A stretch of DNA of 64,000 nucleotides from Corynebacterium urealyticum DSM 7109 (GCF_000069945.1 NC_010545.1:124001-188000); one strand, 5' to 3'; positions 51,611 through 62,247 are shown, numbered from the stretch's first letter. Notes: generated by a model not told the origin, from the sequence alone. Numbers and translations are program-made.

Positions 51611-51611
<1 letters not shown>
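50363..51611 (-). pseudogene. hsdS: Type I specificity subunit HsdS, frameshifted at a T7 run
   Basis: From ATG 51611 (overlapping the hsdM stop by one base) the first frame gives 320 aa and stops at 50649. It contains target-recognition domain 1, a central conserved helix (TTQQAIASILGSLDDKIAANQ) and most of domain 2 (WATPTDLTALRG … NQGFIVIRASEKLTPW). After a run of seven T (50680-50674) the expected end is in the +1 frame: FCQLQDRVREFEAWSNG, the second conserved helix (FNEKAKPLLDMSKAKQAENI, LAKTRDELLPLLMSGKI) and a stop at 50363. Six T would restore a 415-aa protein. The break may be a reversible slippage switch, a recent mutation or an assembly error. Confidence 0.88.
50674..50680 (-). repeat. 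T7 homopolymer at the hsdS frameshift
   Basis: Seven A on the plus strand, seven T in the hsdS coding strand, exactly where the two frames diverge. Confidence 0.85.
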
Positions 51612-53197
<1,586 letters not shown>

Positions 53198-53204
53198 ATC
53201 TGGG

Positions 53205-53210
53205 AGCCTA
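53205..53210 (-). promoter_or_regulatory. -10 box of the hsd operon
   Basis: TAGGCT, 7 nt before the hsdM ATG. Confidence 0.45.
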
Positions 53211-53395
53211 CTTTCCTGCGAAGATGAGGCTTAACAGGGATCCATCAGCGTGTTCGATTCTGCAGGAGAGTTGACGGGTATCGTGTTGATCGCCGTCGCT
53301 GGCGCTCTCATCACCTGGTGTGGTGCCCAGGAGTCGAGAACGCTTGCCACAGTCCGACCAAGTATCGCAGCCGCGCCGGGGGGTGGATCGTGCTG

Positions 53396-53956
53396 CTAAA
53401 CCAGCGCCTCGGCCATCGCATACAGCGTCTGCCGTGCATGCTCGAAGGCCTCCGGGCTGTCGACCATCTCCGCCGCCCGCCCGATCGCCGCATTCAGCAG
53501 AGCAATGTCCACCGGGGCCACGCCCGGGCAGAAGTCCGCGACGATGGTCTGGAAACCGGCGTGCGAGCGCTGCACCTCTTCATCGGCGAAGGCCGCCGGG
53601 AAGCTCTGCGCCGCGGCCACCAGCGGGCCGTGGGCGCCGTGGGCGAAGAGATCCAGTGTGGCGTCCACATAAGCGCGAATCCGCTGGTGAGCCTCTGGGG
53701 GAGCGTCCGCGATCTTGGCCTCCAGCTCCGCGTTCCACTCCTGGGTGGACTGGATCAACAGCTGCACCAGAAGATCGTGCTGGGAGGAGACGTAGCGGTA
53801 CACGCTAGGGCGGGCGAGCCCGACCTCAGCGGCGACCTCCGCGAGGGTGGGGACCTTGCCGCGGTGCTCCACGATCAGCCTTTCGGCGGCTTCCAGCACC
53901 GCGCGGTGCTGGACCGCGCGGTGCTCGGCGACCGTCTCCTCCGTAATCTTGGGCAT
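53396..53956 (-). CDS. TetR family regulator of the adjacent ABC transporter
   Basis: 186 aa. HTH domain at residues about 18-62 (AVLEAAERLIVEHRGKVPTLAEVAAEVGLARPSVYRYVSSQHDLL), then a helical ligand domain. Third gene in the order permease, ATPase, regulator, 21 bp after the ATPase stop. It probably represses this operon through the palindrome at 55884-55898. Ligand unknown. Confidence 0.87.
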   Translation of the reverse strand: MPKITEETVAEHRAVQHRAVLEAAERLIVEHRGKVPTLAEVAAEVGLARPSVYRYVSSQHDLLVQLLIQSTQEWNAELEAKIADAPPEAHQRIRAYVDATLDLFAHGAHGPLVAAAQSFPAAFADEEVQRSHAGFQTIVADFCPGVAPVDIALLNAAIGRAAEMVDSPEAFEHARQTLYAMAEALV

Positions 53957-53977
53957 ACTCCCGAGTCTACGTCGGAC

Positions 53978-54652
53978 CTAGTCGGCCACACTCAGGCGAC
54001 CGTCCACCATCTCGTAGACCTTGTCGCAGTGGTCGAGGACCTCGTAGTCGTGGGTGACCATCACGCCGGCCACGTTGAACTCGTGGCACTCGCGGGCGAG
54101 CAGCTCCACGATCTCCTGGGAGCGGCTGCGGTCCAGGGCTGCGGTCGGCTCGTCGACCAGCAGTACCTGCGGGTTTCCGACCAGTGCCCGGGCGATGCCC
54201 ACCCGCTGGCGTTCGCCGCCGGAGAGGCTGCCCGGGCGGTGCTGGGCGCGCCGGGTCATCCCGACCTTCTCCAGCAGTTCAGCATTGGAGTAGCGGCCTC
54301 GCTTGCCGATCACGCGCGCGGCCACCTCCAGCTGCTCCTCCGCAGTCAGGGCAGAAGGCAAGCTGCCGGAGGACTGGAAGACGAAACCGATATTCTCGCG
54401 GCGCACCTTCGCCAGGCCCGCATCGTCGAGGCCGGTGATGTCCTGGCCCGCGACCTCCACCCGCCCAGAATCCGGGCTGGTCAGCGCGCCCGCCACGGCG
54501 AGCAGCGTGGACTTACCCGACCCCGAAGGCCCAACGATGGCCACGAACTCGCCCGGCGCCACGGCGAGGTTCACGTGGTCGAGTGCGGTGACCTGGGAAT
54601 CGCCGTCGCTGTACTGGATGGTGACATCGCTGAGGTTCAGTGCGTGGCTCAT
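53978..54652 (-). CDS. ABC transporter ATP-binding protein, LolD/MacB/HrtA type
   Basis: 224 aa. Walker A VGPSGSGKSTLLAV, Q-loop IGFVFQSSGSLPSALTAEEQL, signature LSGGERQRVGIARAL, Walker B VLLVDEPTAALD and switch VTHDYE. The type partners FtsX-like permeases that export or extract lipophilic substrates. ATG 54652 overlaps the permease stop (ATGA), so the two are coupled. Confidence 0.9.
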   Translation of the reverse strand: MSHALNLSDVTIQYSDGDSQVTALDHVNLAVAPGEFVAIVGPSGSGKSTLLAVAGALTSPDSGRVEVAGQDITGLDDAGLAKVRRENIGFVFQSSGSLPSALTAEEQLEVAARVIGKRGRYSNAELLEKVGMTRRAQHRPGSLSGGERQRVGIARALVGNPQVLLVDEPTAALDRSRSQEIVELLARECHEFNVAGVMVTHDYEVLDHCDKVYEMVDGRLSVAD

Positions 54653-55797
54653 CGGTTCTCTCCTAGGGCTGCGAGCGGGTTGGTGCGGGTGACGCGGTAG
54701 ACGGCAACGACCGCGCCGATCAGGCCCGCGAAAAACAGGATGAGGCTGCCGCCGATGACGGACCCGAACTCGGTGGCATAAGGCATGGCGGTGCGCTCCA
54801 GCAGGCTGCCCAGCCCGACGGCGATGAGCGCGCCGGCAACGATTGCCAGTGCGAGGATGCTCACGGCCTGGCCCAGGCTGTCGCGCAGCAGGAAGCCCTT
54901 GGTGGCGCCCATGGCGCGCAGCGTGGCGATACTGCCCGCCCGCTGGATCGTCCAGACCAGGAAGAACGCTCCGGTGACCAGGGCCGCGATAACGAAGAGG
55001 AACCACTTGATCATCGTCAGCGTCATCATCTCTGCCGTGTAGCCGGGGGAGGAGTCGAAGCTTTCCTTCAAGGTATGGACGTCCAGCCCGGCGGCCTGCG
55101 ACAGCGCGTCGGTGTCTGCCTTGTCCGCGGTCTTAGCGACGACGACGGAGGCCTCCTCGTAGGCTTCCGGCTTCACTGCCTCGCCGTGTCGAGCGCCCGC
55201 GTGGATCTCTTGCCACACGTCCAGCGGCAGGTAGGCGACGTCGACGTGGCCGAAGGTGCGCTGCCCGTCGGCGAAGCCGGTGACCTTGAGCGGGGTGTCC
55301 AGTCGGTCGATGGTGATCGTGTCCCCGACCTCGATGCCCTCCTCCGCCAGGGTGGCGGAGAGGATGACCTCGTGCGGGGTGCTGGTCTGGTCACCGCGGT
55401 CGGTGGCCGGGCTCATGGCGGGCAGGCCGGGTGGGGCGATGAAGGAGTCGGGCTGCACGCCGAGGAGGGTCAGGTCCACGGCGGTGCCGTCCTGGTTGTG
55501 GGCGTTGGCGATGGTCAGCCCGAGTGGGGCGGTGTCGGTGACGCCGTCGATCTCGGCCATCTTTTCGGCGTCGTCGACGTCGACGATGGAGCGGGTGAAC
55601 GCGGAGTCCGTTTGGGTGCCGCGTTCGAAGGCGATGACGTCCGCGTCCAAGGCCTTGAGGCCGGAGACGCCGTCGTTGACGAGGCCGGCGGTGAGGCCGG
55701 AGATGATGACGACGAGCAGGGACATCAGCCCGAGGACGACGCCCATCAGTAGGAATCGGGTCCGCGCGAACAGCATTTCGCGCCAGGCTAGGAACAT
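54649..55797 (-). CDS. FtsX/HrtB-like ABC transporter permease
   Basis: 382 aa. MFLAWREMLFARTRFLLMG leads into the first helix, then a ~210-residue extracytoplasmic domain (residues about 45-255) and three C-terminal helices, the FtsX/MacB-type topology. The N-terminal MFLAWRE motif and length resemble HrtB heme exporters and DevC-like permeases, but here the regulator is TetR rather than the ChrAS/HrrSA kinases known for heme export, so the substrate is open. Confidence 0.83.
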   Translation of the reverse strand: MFLAWREMLFARTRFLLMGVVLGLMSLLVVIISGLTAGLVNDGVSGLKALDADVIAFERGTQTDSAFTRSIVDVDDAEKMAEIDGVTDTAPLGLTIANAHNQDGTAVDLTLLGVQPDSFIAPPGLPAMSPATDRGDQTSTPHEVILSATLAEEGIEVGDTITIDRLDTPLKVTGFADGQRTFGHVDVAYLPLDVWQEIHAGARHGEAVKPEAYEEASVVVAKTADKADTDALSQAAGLDVHTLKESFDSSPGYTAEMMTLTMIKWFLFVIAALVTGAFFLVWTIQRAGSIATLRAMGATKGFLLRDSLGQAVSILALAIVAGALIAVGLGSLLERTAMPYATEFGSVIGGSLILFFAGLIGAVVAVYRVTRTNPLAALGENR

Positions 55798-55883
55798 GGG
55801 AAAACCTTCTGCGTATTTGGGAACTAGTGCGCGGCGGTAAACCGCGAAGAAATTAAGCGGAAAAGCCGCTGGAAGCTAACTTA

Positions 55884-55898
55884 GCAACACCGTGTTGC
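55884..55898. promoter_or_regulatory. Probable TetR operator
   Basis: Perfect palindrome GCAACAC-C-GTGTTGC, 87 bp upstream of the permease start, followed by a half-site repeat (GTTGCCAA at about 55895 and 55916). It lies between the permease gene and the divergent SGNH gene and could serve both. Confidence 0.55.
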
Positions 55899-56154
55899 CA
55901 ACATGAAAACAAGGCGTTGCCAAGATGGGGAAAGGGGCAGGTCAGTGGCGATTTTGAAGGGACGGGGGCGTCGGCGAGGATGGTGCCAAAGTGACGGCAG
56001 TGACCCGCCGTGCCGTTGCTGTGTCTCAGCTAGGAGTTGGCTGGCAATTGGATCTGCGCGCCAGATGTACGACAATGAAAAACCGCGAAGCGGCACGAAG
56101 CTGCGAGAAGTGCAGAACAATAGAGTTTCCAACGCAAAACCAAGGGATGGGTAG
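55899..56154. other. Divergent intergenic region
   Basis: About 250 bp upstream of the secreted SGNH-like gene. AAGGGATGG directly precedes its ATG; no clear promoter could be assigned. Confidence 0.45.
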
Positions 56155-57021
56155 ATGCTGAAGAAGAAGAAGATGTCGAAAATGCTCGCGGGGCTCGCCG
56201 CAGTCGTGATGGCCGGCAGCGCAGTCACCGCAACGGCCCCAGCCGCCGACGCCGCGCCGCGCAACGTCGTCCTCTTCGGCGACTCCATGTGGTCCAACGG
56301 CACCGGCACCTTCCCATCCCAGATGGCGGAGTTCTGGCAGGGGCCGGGTAAGGTCACCGGCAACGCCCCGGCGGAGGGGCGCTGCAAGCGCGGCCAGGTC
56401 CGCGTCGCCGCGAGCCTGCAGCGCCAGACCGGCGTGAAGGTCGAGGACTACGCCTGCAACGGCGCGGTCGCCTACGCCCCATCCAACGGGGATAACAACC
56501 TCAAGCGCCAGGTGGACCAGGCCATCGGTCAGGGCAAGCTCAACGGCTCCACCCGCGCGGTCTTCATGAACATCGGCATCCTGGACAACATCAAGGCCCC
56601 GGGCCCCATCAACATCCAGACCCGCAATTTCGTCGATGGTGTGCGCCCGCAGGTCCAGCGCATCAAGCGCGCCGCCCCGAATGCCAAGATCGCCTTCGTG
56701 GGCTACCCGCACATCGTCGATAAGTACGGCACCGGCTGCTGGATCCAGACCCACGCCCTGCAGCGTGTTGCGCTGACCATCCCGCCGGTACGCATGGCCC
56801 AGGACGCCGCCCAGCACTGGCAGCGCGAAGCTGCGAAGGCCGCCGGCGTGGGCTGGATCGACATGGAGGGTCCGACCCGCGCCAACGGCACCTGCGCGCC
56901 AGCGAATCAGCGCTACGTCTCCGGCCTGGTCGACAACACCTCCACGCCCTACAACATGACCACCCACCTCACGCAGGTTGGTAACGAGGGCGTGGCACGC
57001 ATCCTGTCCCGCCACATCTAA
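56155..57021 (+). CDS. Secreted SGNH/GDSL-like hydrolase family protein
   Basis: 288 aa. Sec signal peptide (KKKKMSKMLAGLAAVVMAG … AAPAADA, cleavage near residue 34) precedes an SGNH fold: block I VVLFGDSMWSNG with the Ser, a block III-like VFMNIGILDN and block V-like NMTTHLTQVGNEGV with the His. The Asp expected three residues before that His is Met, and the GxND of block III is changed, so it may act with a Ser-His dyad or be inactive. Two Cys pairs could form disulfides. It sits beside the galactan and mycolate genes; a role in envelope lipid or sugar ester turnover is a guess. Confidence 0.8.
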   Translation: MLKKKKMSKMLAGLAAVVMAGSAVTATAPAADAAPRNVVLFGDSMWSNGTGTFPSQMAEFWQGPGKVTGNAPAEGRCKRGQVRVAASLQRQTGVKVEDYACNGAVAYAPSNGDNNLKRQVDQAIGQGKLNGSTRAVFMNIGILDNIKAPGPINIQTRNFVDGVRPQVQRIKRAAPNAKIAFVGYPHIVDKYGTGCWIQTHALQRVALTIPPVRMAQDAAQHWQREAAKAAGVGWIDMEGPTRANGTCAPANQRYVSGLVDNTSTPYNMTTHLTQVGNEGVARILSRHI

Positions 57022-57240
57022 GGCGCAGCGGATAGCCCACCGGCGCTCACCGACAAGGGGCGCCCCGAAGCAGCTCACCCACCGCGCACGTCCGCGCACA
57101 TACGCCACGGCCCGCACCGGATCTCCACAGCGAGAAAGCCGGTGCGGGCCGTGGCGTACTGCCATCAGGGGCGGGTCGTGGGGGATAATAGTGTCGATTA
57201 CATATCACTATTGTCTGATCTGAAGGTTTGACCCACTCAT

Positions 57241-59325
57241 ATGACTGGACACTCCAGCAAAAATTTTGACGATACTCGCCTCGCCCGCATCATCCTGCCG
57301 AAGCGAGGCGAGCCGCGCGACGTCCGCAGCCTCTACATCGTGGAAAACGAGTCCACGACCACCGGTCGCGTCACCGCACTGTCCCGCACCGAGTGCCGCA
57401 TCCCGGCCGGCGCGGAGATCTCCTTCGAGACATACTTCAACGCCTTCCCCGCCTCCTACTGGCGCCGCTGGTCCCAGCTGGACGAGGTTCAGCTGCGCAT
57501 CGAGCTGACCGGCGAGGCCCGCGTGGACATCTACCGCTCCAAGATCGACGGTTCCCGCATCGCCGTGACCGGCGCGGACGTCGACGTCGACGAGAAGGGG
57601 CGCGGTACCGCGGAGTTCACCGTCTCCCTGGCACCCTTCGAAGACGGCGGCTGGATCTGGTTCGACCTGACCTGCGAGTCCGAGACCACCGTCCACTCCG
57701 CCGGCTGGTACGCCACCAAGCCTGCCGAAGGCCAGGTCCTGCAGTCCCCGGCCGTGGTGCGCGACGCCGACACTGCAGCCGAAACCCATCTCAACCCGGG
57801 CGATCAGCTGCCCGCCGCCGAGCCGCGCGTCACGATCGGCATCCCAACGTTCAACCGTCCGGCCGACGCCGTCGACGCACTCGAAGCGCTGGCCTCCGAC
57901 CCGGAGGTCGGCAAGGTCATCGACGCGGTCATCATGCCCGACCAGGGTGATAAGCACCCGGCCGACGAGCCCGGCTTCCCGGCCGTCAGCGAGCACTTCG
58001 GTGACAAGCTGCGCATCGTCCAGCAGGGCAACCTCGGCGGCTCCGGCGGCTACTCCCGCATCATGTACGAGGCACGCCACGCCGAGCGAGGCACCACCAG
58101 CCCGTTCATCCTCTACATGGACGACGACATTCAGATCGAGCCGGACTCCGTCCTGCGCTCCCTGGCGGCTGCCCGCTACGCGCGTTCCCCGATGCTGATC
58201 GGCGGTCAGATGCTGAACCTGCAGGAGCGCAGCCACCTGCACACCATGGGTGAGGTCATCGACCGCGGCTCCTTCATGTGGACCGCCGCACCCCACACCC
58301 ACTACGACCACGACTTCTACAAGCACCCGCTGCGCGACCGCGGCTCCTACGGCAAGAACGCCTCCGGCGAGGAGATCGACTCCCGGGACCTGCACCGCCG
58401 CATCGACGTCGACTACAACGGCTGGTGGATGTGCATGATCCCGCGCGTCGTCGCGGACACGATCGGCCAGCCGCTCCCACTGTTCATCAAGTGGGACGAC
58501 GGCGAGTTCGGCCTGCGCGCAAAGGACGCCGGCTTCCCGACCGCCTCCTGGCCCGGTATCGCGATCTGGCACATGGCTTGGTCCGACAAGGACGACGCCA
58601 TCGACTGGCAGGCCTACTTCCACCTGCGCAACCGCCTCATCGTCGCTGCCATTCAGCACGACGGCAGTCCGCGTGGCATCGTCGCCTCGATGGCGAAGGC
58701 GACGGCCAAGCATCTGCTGTGCCTGGAGTACTCCACCGTCGCGATCCAGAACGAGGCGATGAAGGACTTCCTGGCCGGACCGGAGCAGCTGTTCAGCATC
58801 TTGGACACCTCCCTGCCACGCATCAACGCGCTGCGCAAGAACTATCCGGACGCCGTGGTGATTCCGTCGGCGTCCGAGCTGCCTCACCCATCCGGTGGGC
58901 CGCGTAACCTTACCCGCATCCCGCTGAGCATCCCGGCGAAGGTCAAGACGCTGACTCAGGCTGTGCTCAACAACGCCAAGCCGGCGGATGAGCGACACCA
59001 CGAGGTGCCGCAGGTCAGCTTGCCGCCGATCGAGGCGCGCTGGTTCAGTCTCTCCCGCGTGGACGGGGCGACCGTGACCACCGCTGACGGTCGGGGAGTG
59101 GTCTACCGCAAGCGCGACCGCGCCAAGATGCTGGAGCTGGCACGTGAGTCCATGCGCCTGCAGAAGCAGGTCGCGGAGCGCTTCGATGAGCTGCGCACCC
59201 GCTACCGCGAGGCCCACCCGTACCTGACGAGCCGCGAGGGCTGGGCCCAGATCTTCGAGCCGGAGTCCGAACTGGCCAAGGCCGGCCAAGATTCCGATCT
59301 GGCTCCGAAGAAGGAGCGTGCCTAA
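57241..59325 (+). CDS. glfT2: Galactofuranosyltransferase GlfT2
   Basis: 694 aa. N-terminal β-domain (about 1-190), then a GT2 GT-A domain: VTIGIPTFNRPADAVDAL, GNLGGSGGYSRIMYEA, the metal-binding DDD in LYMDDDIQIEPDS (residues 294-296), the catalytic pair in KWDDGEFGLR (419-420) and metal-binding His in AIWHMAWSDK. The C-terminal ~200 residues are helical. It extends the galactan with alternating β(1-5) and β(1-6) galactofuranose on decaprenyl-PP-GlcNAc-Rha at the inner face of the membrane. Its stop overlaps the next gene by one base (TAATG). Confidence 0.96.
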   Translation: MTGHSSKNFDDTRLARIILPKRGEPRDVRSLYIVENESTTTGRVTALSRTECRIPAGAEISFETYFNAFPASYWRRWSQLDEVQLRIELTGEARVDIYRSKIDGSRIAVTGADVDVDEKGRGTAEFTVSLAPFEDGGWIWFDLTCESETTVHSAGWYATKPAEGQVLQSPAVVRDADTAAETHLNPGDQLPAAEPRVTIGIPTFNRPADAVDALEALASDPEVGKVIDAVIMPDQGDKHPADEPGFPAVSEHFGDKLRIVQQGNLGGSGGYSRIMYEARHAERGTTSPFILYMDDDIQIEPDSVLRSLAAARYARSPMLIGGQMLNLQERSHLHTMGEVIDRGSFMWTAAPHTHYDHDFYKHPLRDRGSYGKNASGEEIDSRDLHRRIDVDYNGWWMCMIPRVVADTIGQPLPLFIKWDDGEFGLRAKDAGFPTASWPGIAIWHMAWSDKDDAIDWQAYFHLRNRLIVAAIQHDGSPRGIVASMAKATAKHLLCLEYSTVAIQNEAMKDFLAGPEQLFSILDTSLPRINALRKNYPDAVVIPSASELPHPSGGPRNLTRIPLSIPAKVKTLTQAVLNNAKPADERHHEVPQVSLPPIEARWFSLSRVDGATVTTADGRGVVYRKRDRAKMLELARESMRLQKQVAERFDELRTRYREAHPYLTSREGWAQIFEPESELAKAGQDSDLAPKKERA

Positions 59326-59918
59326 TGGTCACGCAGGATTCTCAGGCCGCGGGCCTCGTTACAGGCGACCCGCTCGGCGAGACCCGCGCACTAGTCGCGA
59401 TCCAGAACGCGATCGGCGAGCCGGGGAGCGGTTCCAGCCTGGCATCGGTGCAGCGCATCTCGCGCGGCATGAGCCACTTCGGGGAGCACGCGCTCGGCTG
59501 GTTCGCGGTGTCCGCCGCGGGCGCAGCGGCAGATAAGCCGCGCCGGGCCGAGTGGCTGGGCGTGGGTGTTTCCGCTTTTATCGCGCACGCCGCGAGTGTG
59601 ATCATCAAGCGCATCGTGCGCCGACCCCGCCCGCACGACCCGGCGATCCGGATCGGCGTGGGGACCCCATCCAGGCTGAGTTTCCCCTCCTCGCACGCCA
59701 CCAGCTCCACCGCAGCACTGGTGAGCATGGCAGACCTGAGCGGGAAGAAGGCGCCTCTAGCGGGCATTCCCGCGATGGGTTTTTCCCGCCTAGTCTTGGG
59801 CGTGCACTACCCGAGCGACGTGATCGTCGGTACGCTTATCGGGTTGACGACCAGTAAGGCGGTTCAGAAGACGATCGTCCCCCGCCTGAAGCAGCGGCTG
59901 AGCGGCCGCGACGCCTAG
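59325..59918 (+). CDS. PAP2 family phosphatase (decaprenylphosphoryl-5-phosphoribose phosphatase candidate)
   Basis: 197 aa. PAP2 motifs: KRIVRRPRPHD (KX6RP), FPSSHATSSTAALV (PSGH type) and SRLVLGVHYPSDVIVG (SRX5HX3D), on about five membrane helices. Between glfT2 and ubiA, this is the conserved place of Rv3807c, proposed to dephosphorylate decaprenylphosphoryl-5-phosphoribose on the way to decaprenylphosphoarabinose. Start overlaps the glfT2 stop. Confidence 0.9.
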   Translation: MVTQDSQAAGLVTGDPLGETRALVAIQNAIGEPGSGSSLASVQRISRGMSHFGEHALGWFAVSAAGAAADKPRRAEWLGVGVSAFIAHAASVIIKRIVRRPRPHDPAIRIGVGTPSRLSFPSSHATSSTAALVSMADLSGKKAPLAGIPAMGFSRLVLGVHYPSDVIVGTLIGLTTSKAVQKTIVPRLKQRLSGRDA

Positions 59919-59963
59919 CGGATTAATAAGACACTTGTTTTCCACAGGGAGTGACGCGTAACA

Positions 59964-61016
59964 GTGAGCAATCGGGATCCAGAATCCGTCTTTGGCGGTG
60001 AGCCCCATACCTCCGGCATCGAGTCGGCGGATGCGACGGCGCGCCGCTACGAGGGCACGGAATATGACGCGTCGAAGACCAGCACGTCGGTGGCGGCGGA
60101 GAAGCCGCAGCCACCGAAGAACCTGATCGACGGGATGATCAAGGCGCTGCGTCCGAAGCAGTGGGTGAAGAACGTCCTGGTCGTCGCCGCGCCCGTCGCG
60201 GCCGGTGGGGACGTCATCTTCCAGGGCCGCGTGCTGCTGGACATCCTCATCGCCTTCGTGGCCTTCTGCCTCGCCGCGTCCTCCATCTACCTCATCAACG
60301 ACGCCCGCGACGTCGAGGCCGACCGCCAGCACCCGACGAAGCGCTTCCGGCCGATCGCTGCTGGTGTGCTGCCGGTCTCGCTGGCCTACATCATGTCGGT
60401 GGTGCTCATCGCCCTCGCGGTGGGCGGGTCCTTCCTGGCTAGCTCCGGGCCTGGGCTGGCCATCGTCGTGGCCGTGTACATCGCGCTGCAGCTGGGCTAC
60501 TGCTTCGGCTGGAAGCACCAGCCGGTGATCGATATCGCCCTGGTCAGCTCCGGCTTCATGCTGCGCGCGATGGCCGGTGGCGTGGCGGCCGGGGTGATCC
60601 TCTCCCAGTGGTTCCTGCTGGTCGCGGCCTTCGGTTCACTGTTCATGGCGGCAGGTAAGCGCTACGCGGAGCTGAAACTCTCCCTGCGCTCTGGCGCGAA
60701 GATCCGCAAGTCCCTGGAAAGCTACACCCCGACCTACCTGCGCTTCGTGTGGACGCTGGCCGCAACGGCCGTGGTGCTGAGCTACGCGCTCTGGGGCTTT
60801 GATCTCTCCCAGCAGGTCAGCGGTGCGGCCGCGGTGTGGTACCAGATCTCCATGGTTCCATTCACGGTGGCGATCCTGCGCTACGCGGCCGATGTGGATC
60901 GTGGCGACGGCGGAGCGCCGGATGAAATCGCGCTCAACGACCGCGCTTTGCAGGTGTTGGCGCTGGCCTGGCTGGTGACGATCGGCATCGCGGTCTACGT
61001 GGTCCCGGCCCTCTAA
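59964..61016 (+). CDS. ubiA: Decaprenyl-phosphate phosphoribosyltransferase (UbiA type)
   Basis: 350 aa. A ~55-residue soluble head is followed by about nine helices. First aspartate motif SSIYLINDARDVEADRQHPTKRFRPIAAG and second conserved loop GKRYAELK fit DPPR synthases (Rv3806c) rather than quinone prenyltransferases. It transfers 5-phosphoribose from PRPP to decaprenyl phosphate, the first committed step to the arabinan donor. GTG 59964 with GGGAG upstream. AftB, which often follows ubiA in relatives, is not next in this window. Confidence 0.94.
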   Translation: MSNRDPESVFGGEPHTSGIESADATARRYEGTEYDASKTSTSVAAEKPQPPKNLIDGMIKALRPKQWVKNVLVVAAPVAAGGDVIFQGRVLLDILIAFVAFCLAASSIYLINDARDVEADRQHPTKRFRPIAAGVLPVSLAYIMSVVLIALAVGGSFLASSGPGLAIVVAVYIALQLGYCFGWKHQPVIDIALVSSGFMLRAMAGGVAAGVILSQWFLLVAAFGSLFMAAGKRYAELKLSLRSGAKIRKSLESYTPTYLRFVWTLAATAVVLSYALWGFDLSQQVSGAAAVWYQISMVPFTVAILRYAADVDRGDGGAPDEIALNDRALQVLALAWLVTIGIAVYVVPAL

Positions 61017-61124
61017 CACCCAAGAGAGTTTTCAAAACAAAAGTTTTCATACGAACGGCATGGCGTGTCAGATAAAGATTTGATAACGTCATGCCGTTCA
61101 CTATTCGTCGTTGAGGGATTTTTC

Positions 61125-62141
61125 ATGAACCTTAAAATGAGCTCCATGGTTATGGGCAAGCGCCTCACAGCGGTGCTGGTGGCCATTGCTACTGCGCTCG
61201 GCATGGCGACCGTAGTTGCCCCGCAGGCTTCGGCCGATACCCGTGGCGTGCTGCGCCCGGGCTGCACCTGGTCTCCGTACAAGTACTACGTGCAGGACTG
61301 CTGGGTCAGTTCGCCGTCGATGGGCCAGAAGATCAAGGTCCAGATCCAGGCCGCCTCCCGTGGCGGCAGCGCCGGCATCTACTTCCTGGACGGCCTGCGT
61401 GCTCCTGAGCACTACAGCGACTGGGTGGAGCTGGGGCATGCTCCGCGCAAGTTCGTCAATGATAACGTCACCCTGGCTATGCCGGTCGGTGGCAAGGGTC
61501 AGTTCTACACCGACTGGCAGGGTCACTGGGGCGGCACTAATGGCCCGCGTACGCCGCGCTGGGAGACCTTCCTGACCCGTGAGCTGCCGAATTACCTGGC
61601 CCGCGAGTTTGGCGTCTCCCGCACCAATAACTCCGTGGTTGGCTTGTCCATGGGTGCGATGGCCGCGATGAACCTCGCCGCGTGGCACCGCAACCAGTTC
61701 AAGCAGGTGACCTCCATGTCTGGTTACCTGAACCCGACCTTCCCGGGCATGTACTTCGCGATGGACTACTCGATGAAGGATTCTTCCGGTCCGGGTGCTC
61801 GCGTTGAAAACATGTGGGGTCCGCCGGCGAGCCCGGGCCGCTTCCGTAACGACCCGACCCTGAATGTCGGCCGTCTGCAGGGGATGCCGATGTACCTCTC
61901 GGCTTCCCTTGGTGGCCCGACGCCGGATATCGACTTCGTGAACAACCCCGTTGTCGGAGCTAGCGCGGTCATGCTGGAGTTCTTCTCCCGCACCTCGACC
62001 GGAAAGTTTGAGCTGGCTGCGCGCGGCGCTGGCATCAATCCGGTCGTCAGCTACAGCCCCATTGGTGTTCACAACTGGAATAACTGGGGTAACGAGCTCA
62101 ATAAGGCTCGCCCGCATATCCTCGGCGCACTGGGTGCTTAA
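61125..62141 (+). CDS. Secreted mycolyltransferase (Cmt/antigen 85 type)
   Basis: 338 aa. Sec signal peptide (MVMGKRLTAVLVAIATALG … APQASA, cleavage near residue 37), then the α/β-hydrolase fold of antigen 85: YFLDGLRAPEHYSDW, nucleophile Ser175 in VVGLSMGAMAAMN and catalytic His in YSPIGVHNWNNWG. It transfers mycolates between trehalose monomycolate and arabinogalactan or another trehalose in the envelope. GAGGG seven bases before the ATG. Confidence 0.93.
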   Translation: MNLKMSSMVMGKRLTAVLVAIATALGMATVVAPQASADTRGVLRPGCTWSPYKYYVQDCWVSSPSMGQKIKVQIQAASRGGSAGIYFLDGLRAPEHYSDWVELGHAPRKFVNDNVTLAMPVGGKGQFYTDWQGHWGGTNGPRTPRWETFLTRELPNYLAREFGVSRTNNSVVGLSMGAMAAMNLAAWHRNQFKQVTSMSGYLNPTFPGMYFAMDYSMKDSSGPGARVENMWGPPASPGRFRNDPTLNVGRLQGMPMYLSASLGGPTPDIDFVNNPVVGASAVMLEFFSRTSTGKFELAARGAGINPVVSYSPIGVHNWNNWGNELNKARPHILGALGA

Positions 62142-62203
62142 TCCAGTCAGAGTGTGATGGGCCTTTACCGACCTCTGAAGGGTTGGTCGTGCCCAGGCTC
62201 TTG

Positions 62204-62247
62204 AAAGAAGGGGCGCCTCCTCAATATTGAGGAGGCGCCCCTTCTTT
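62204..62247 (+). terminator. Perfect 44-bp palindromic terminator
   Basis: Two exact 22-bp arms with no spacer (62204-62225 and 62226-62247), GC-rich core flanked by A-run and T-run, so it works in both directions; it ends the first mycolyltransferase transcript. Confidence 0.9.

Noticed and set aside
57208..59289. Minus-strand reading frame of 693 codons
   Set aside because: Complete antisense shadow of glfT2.
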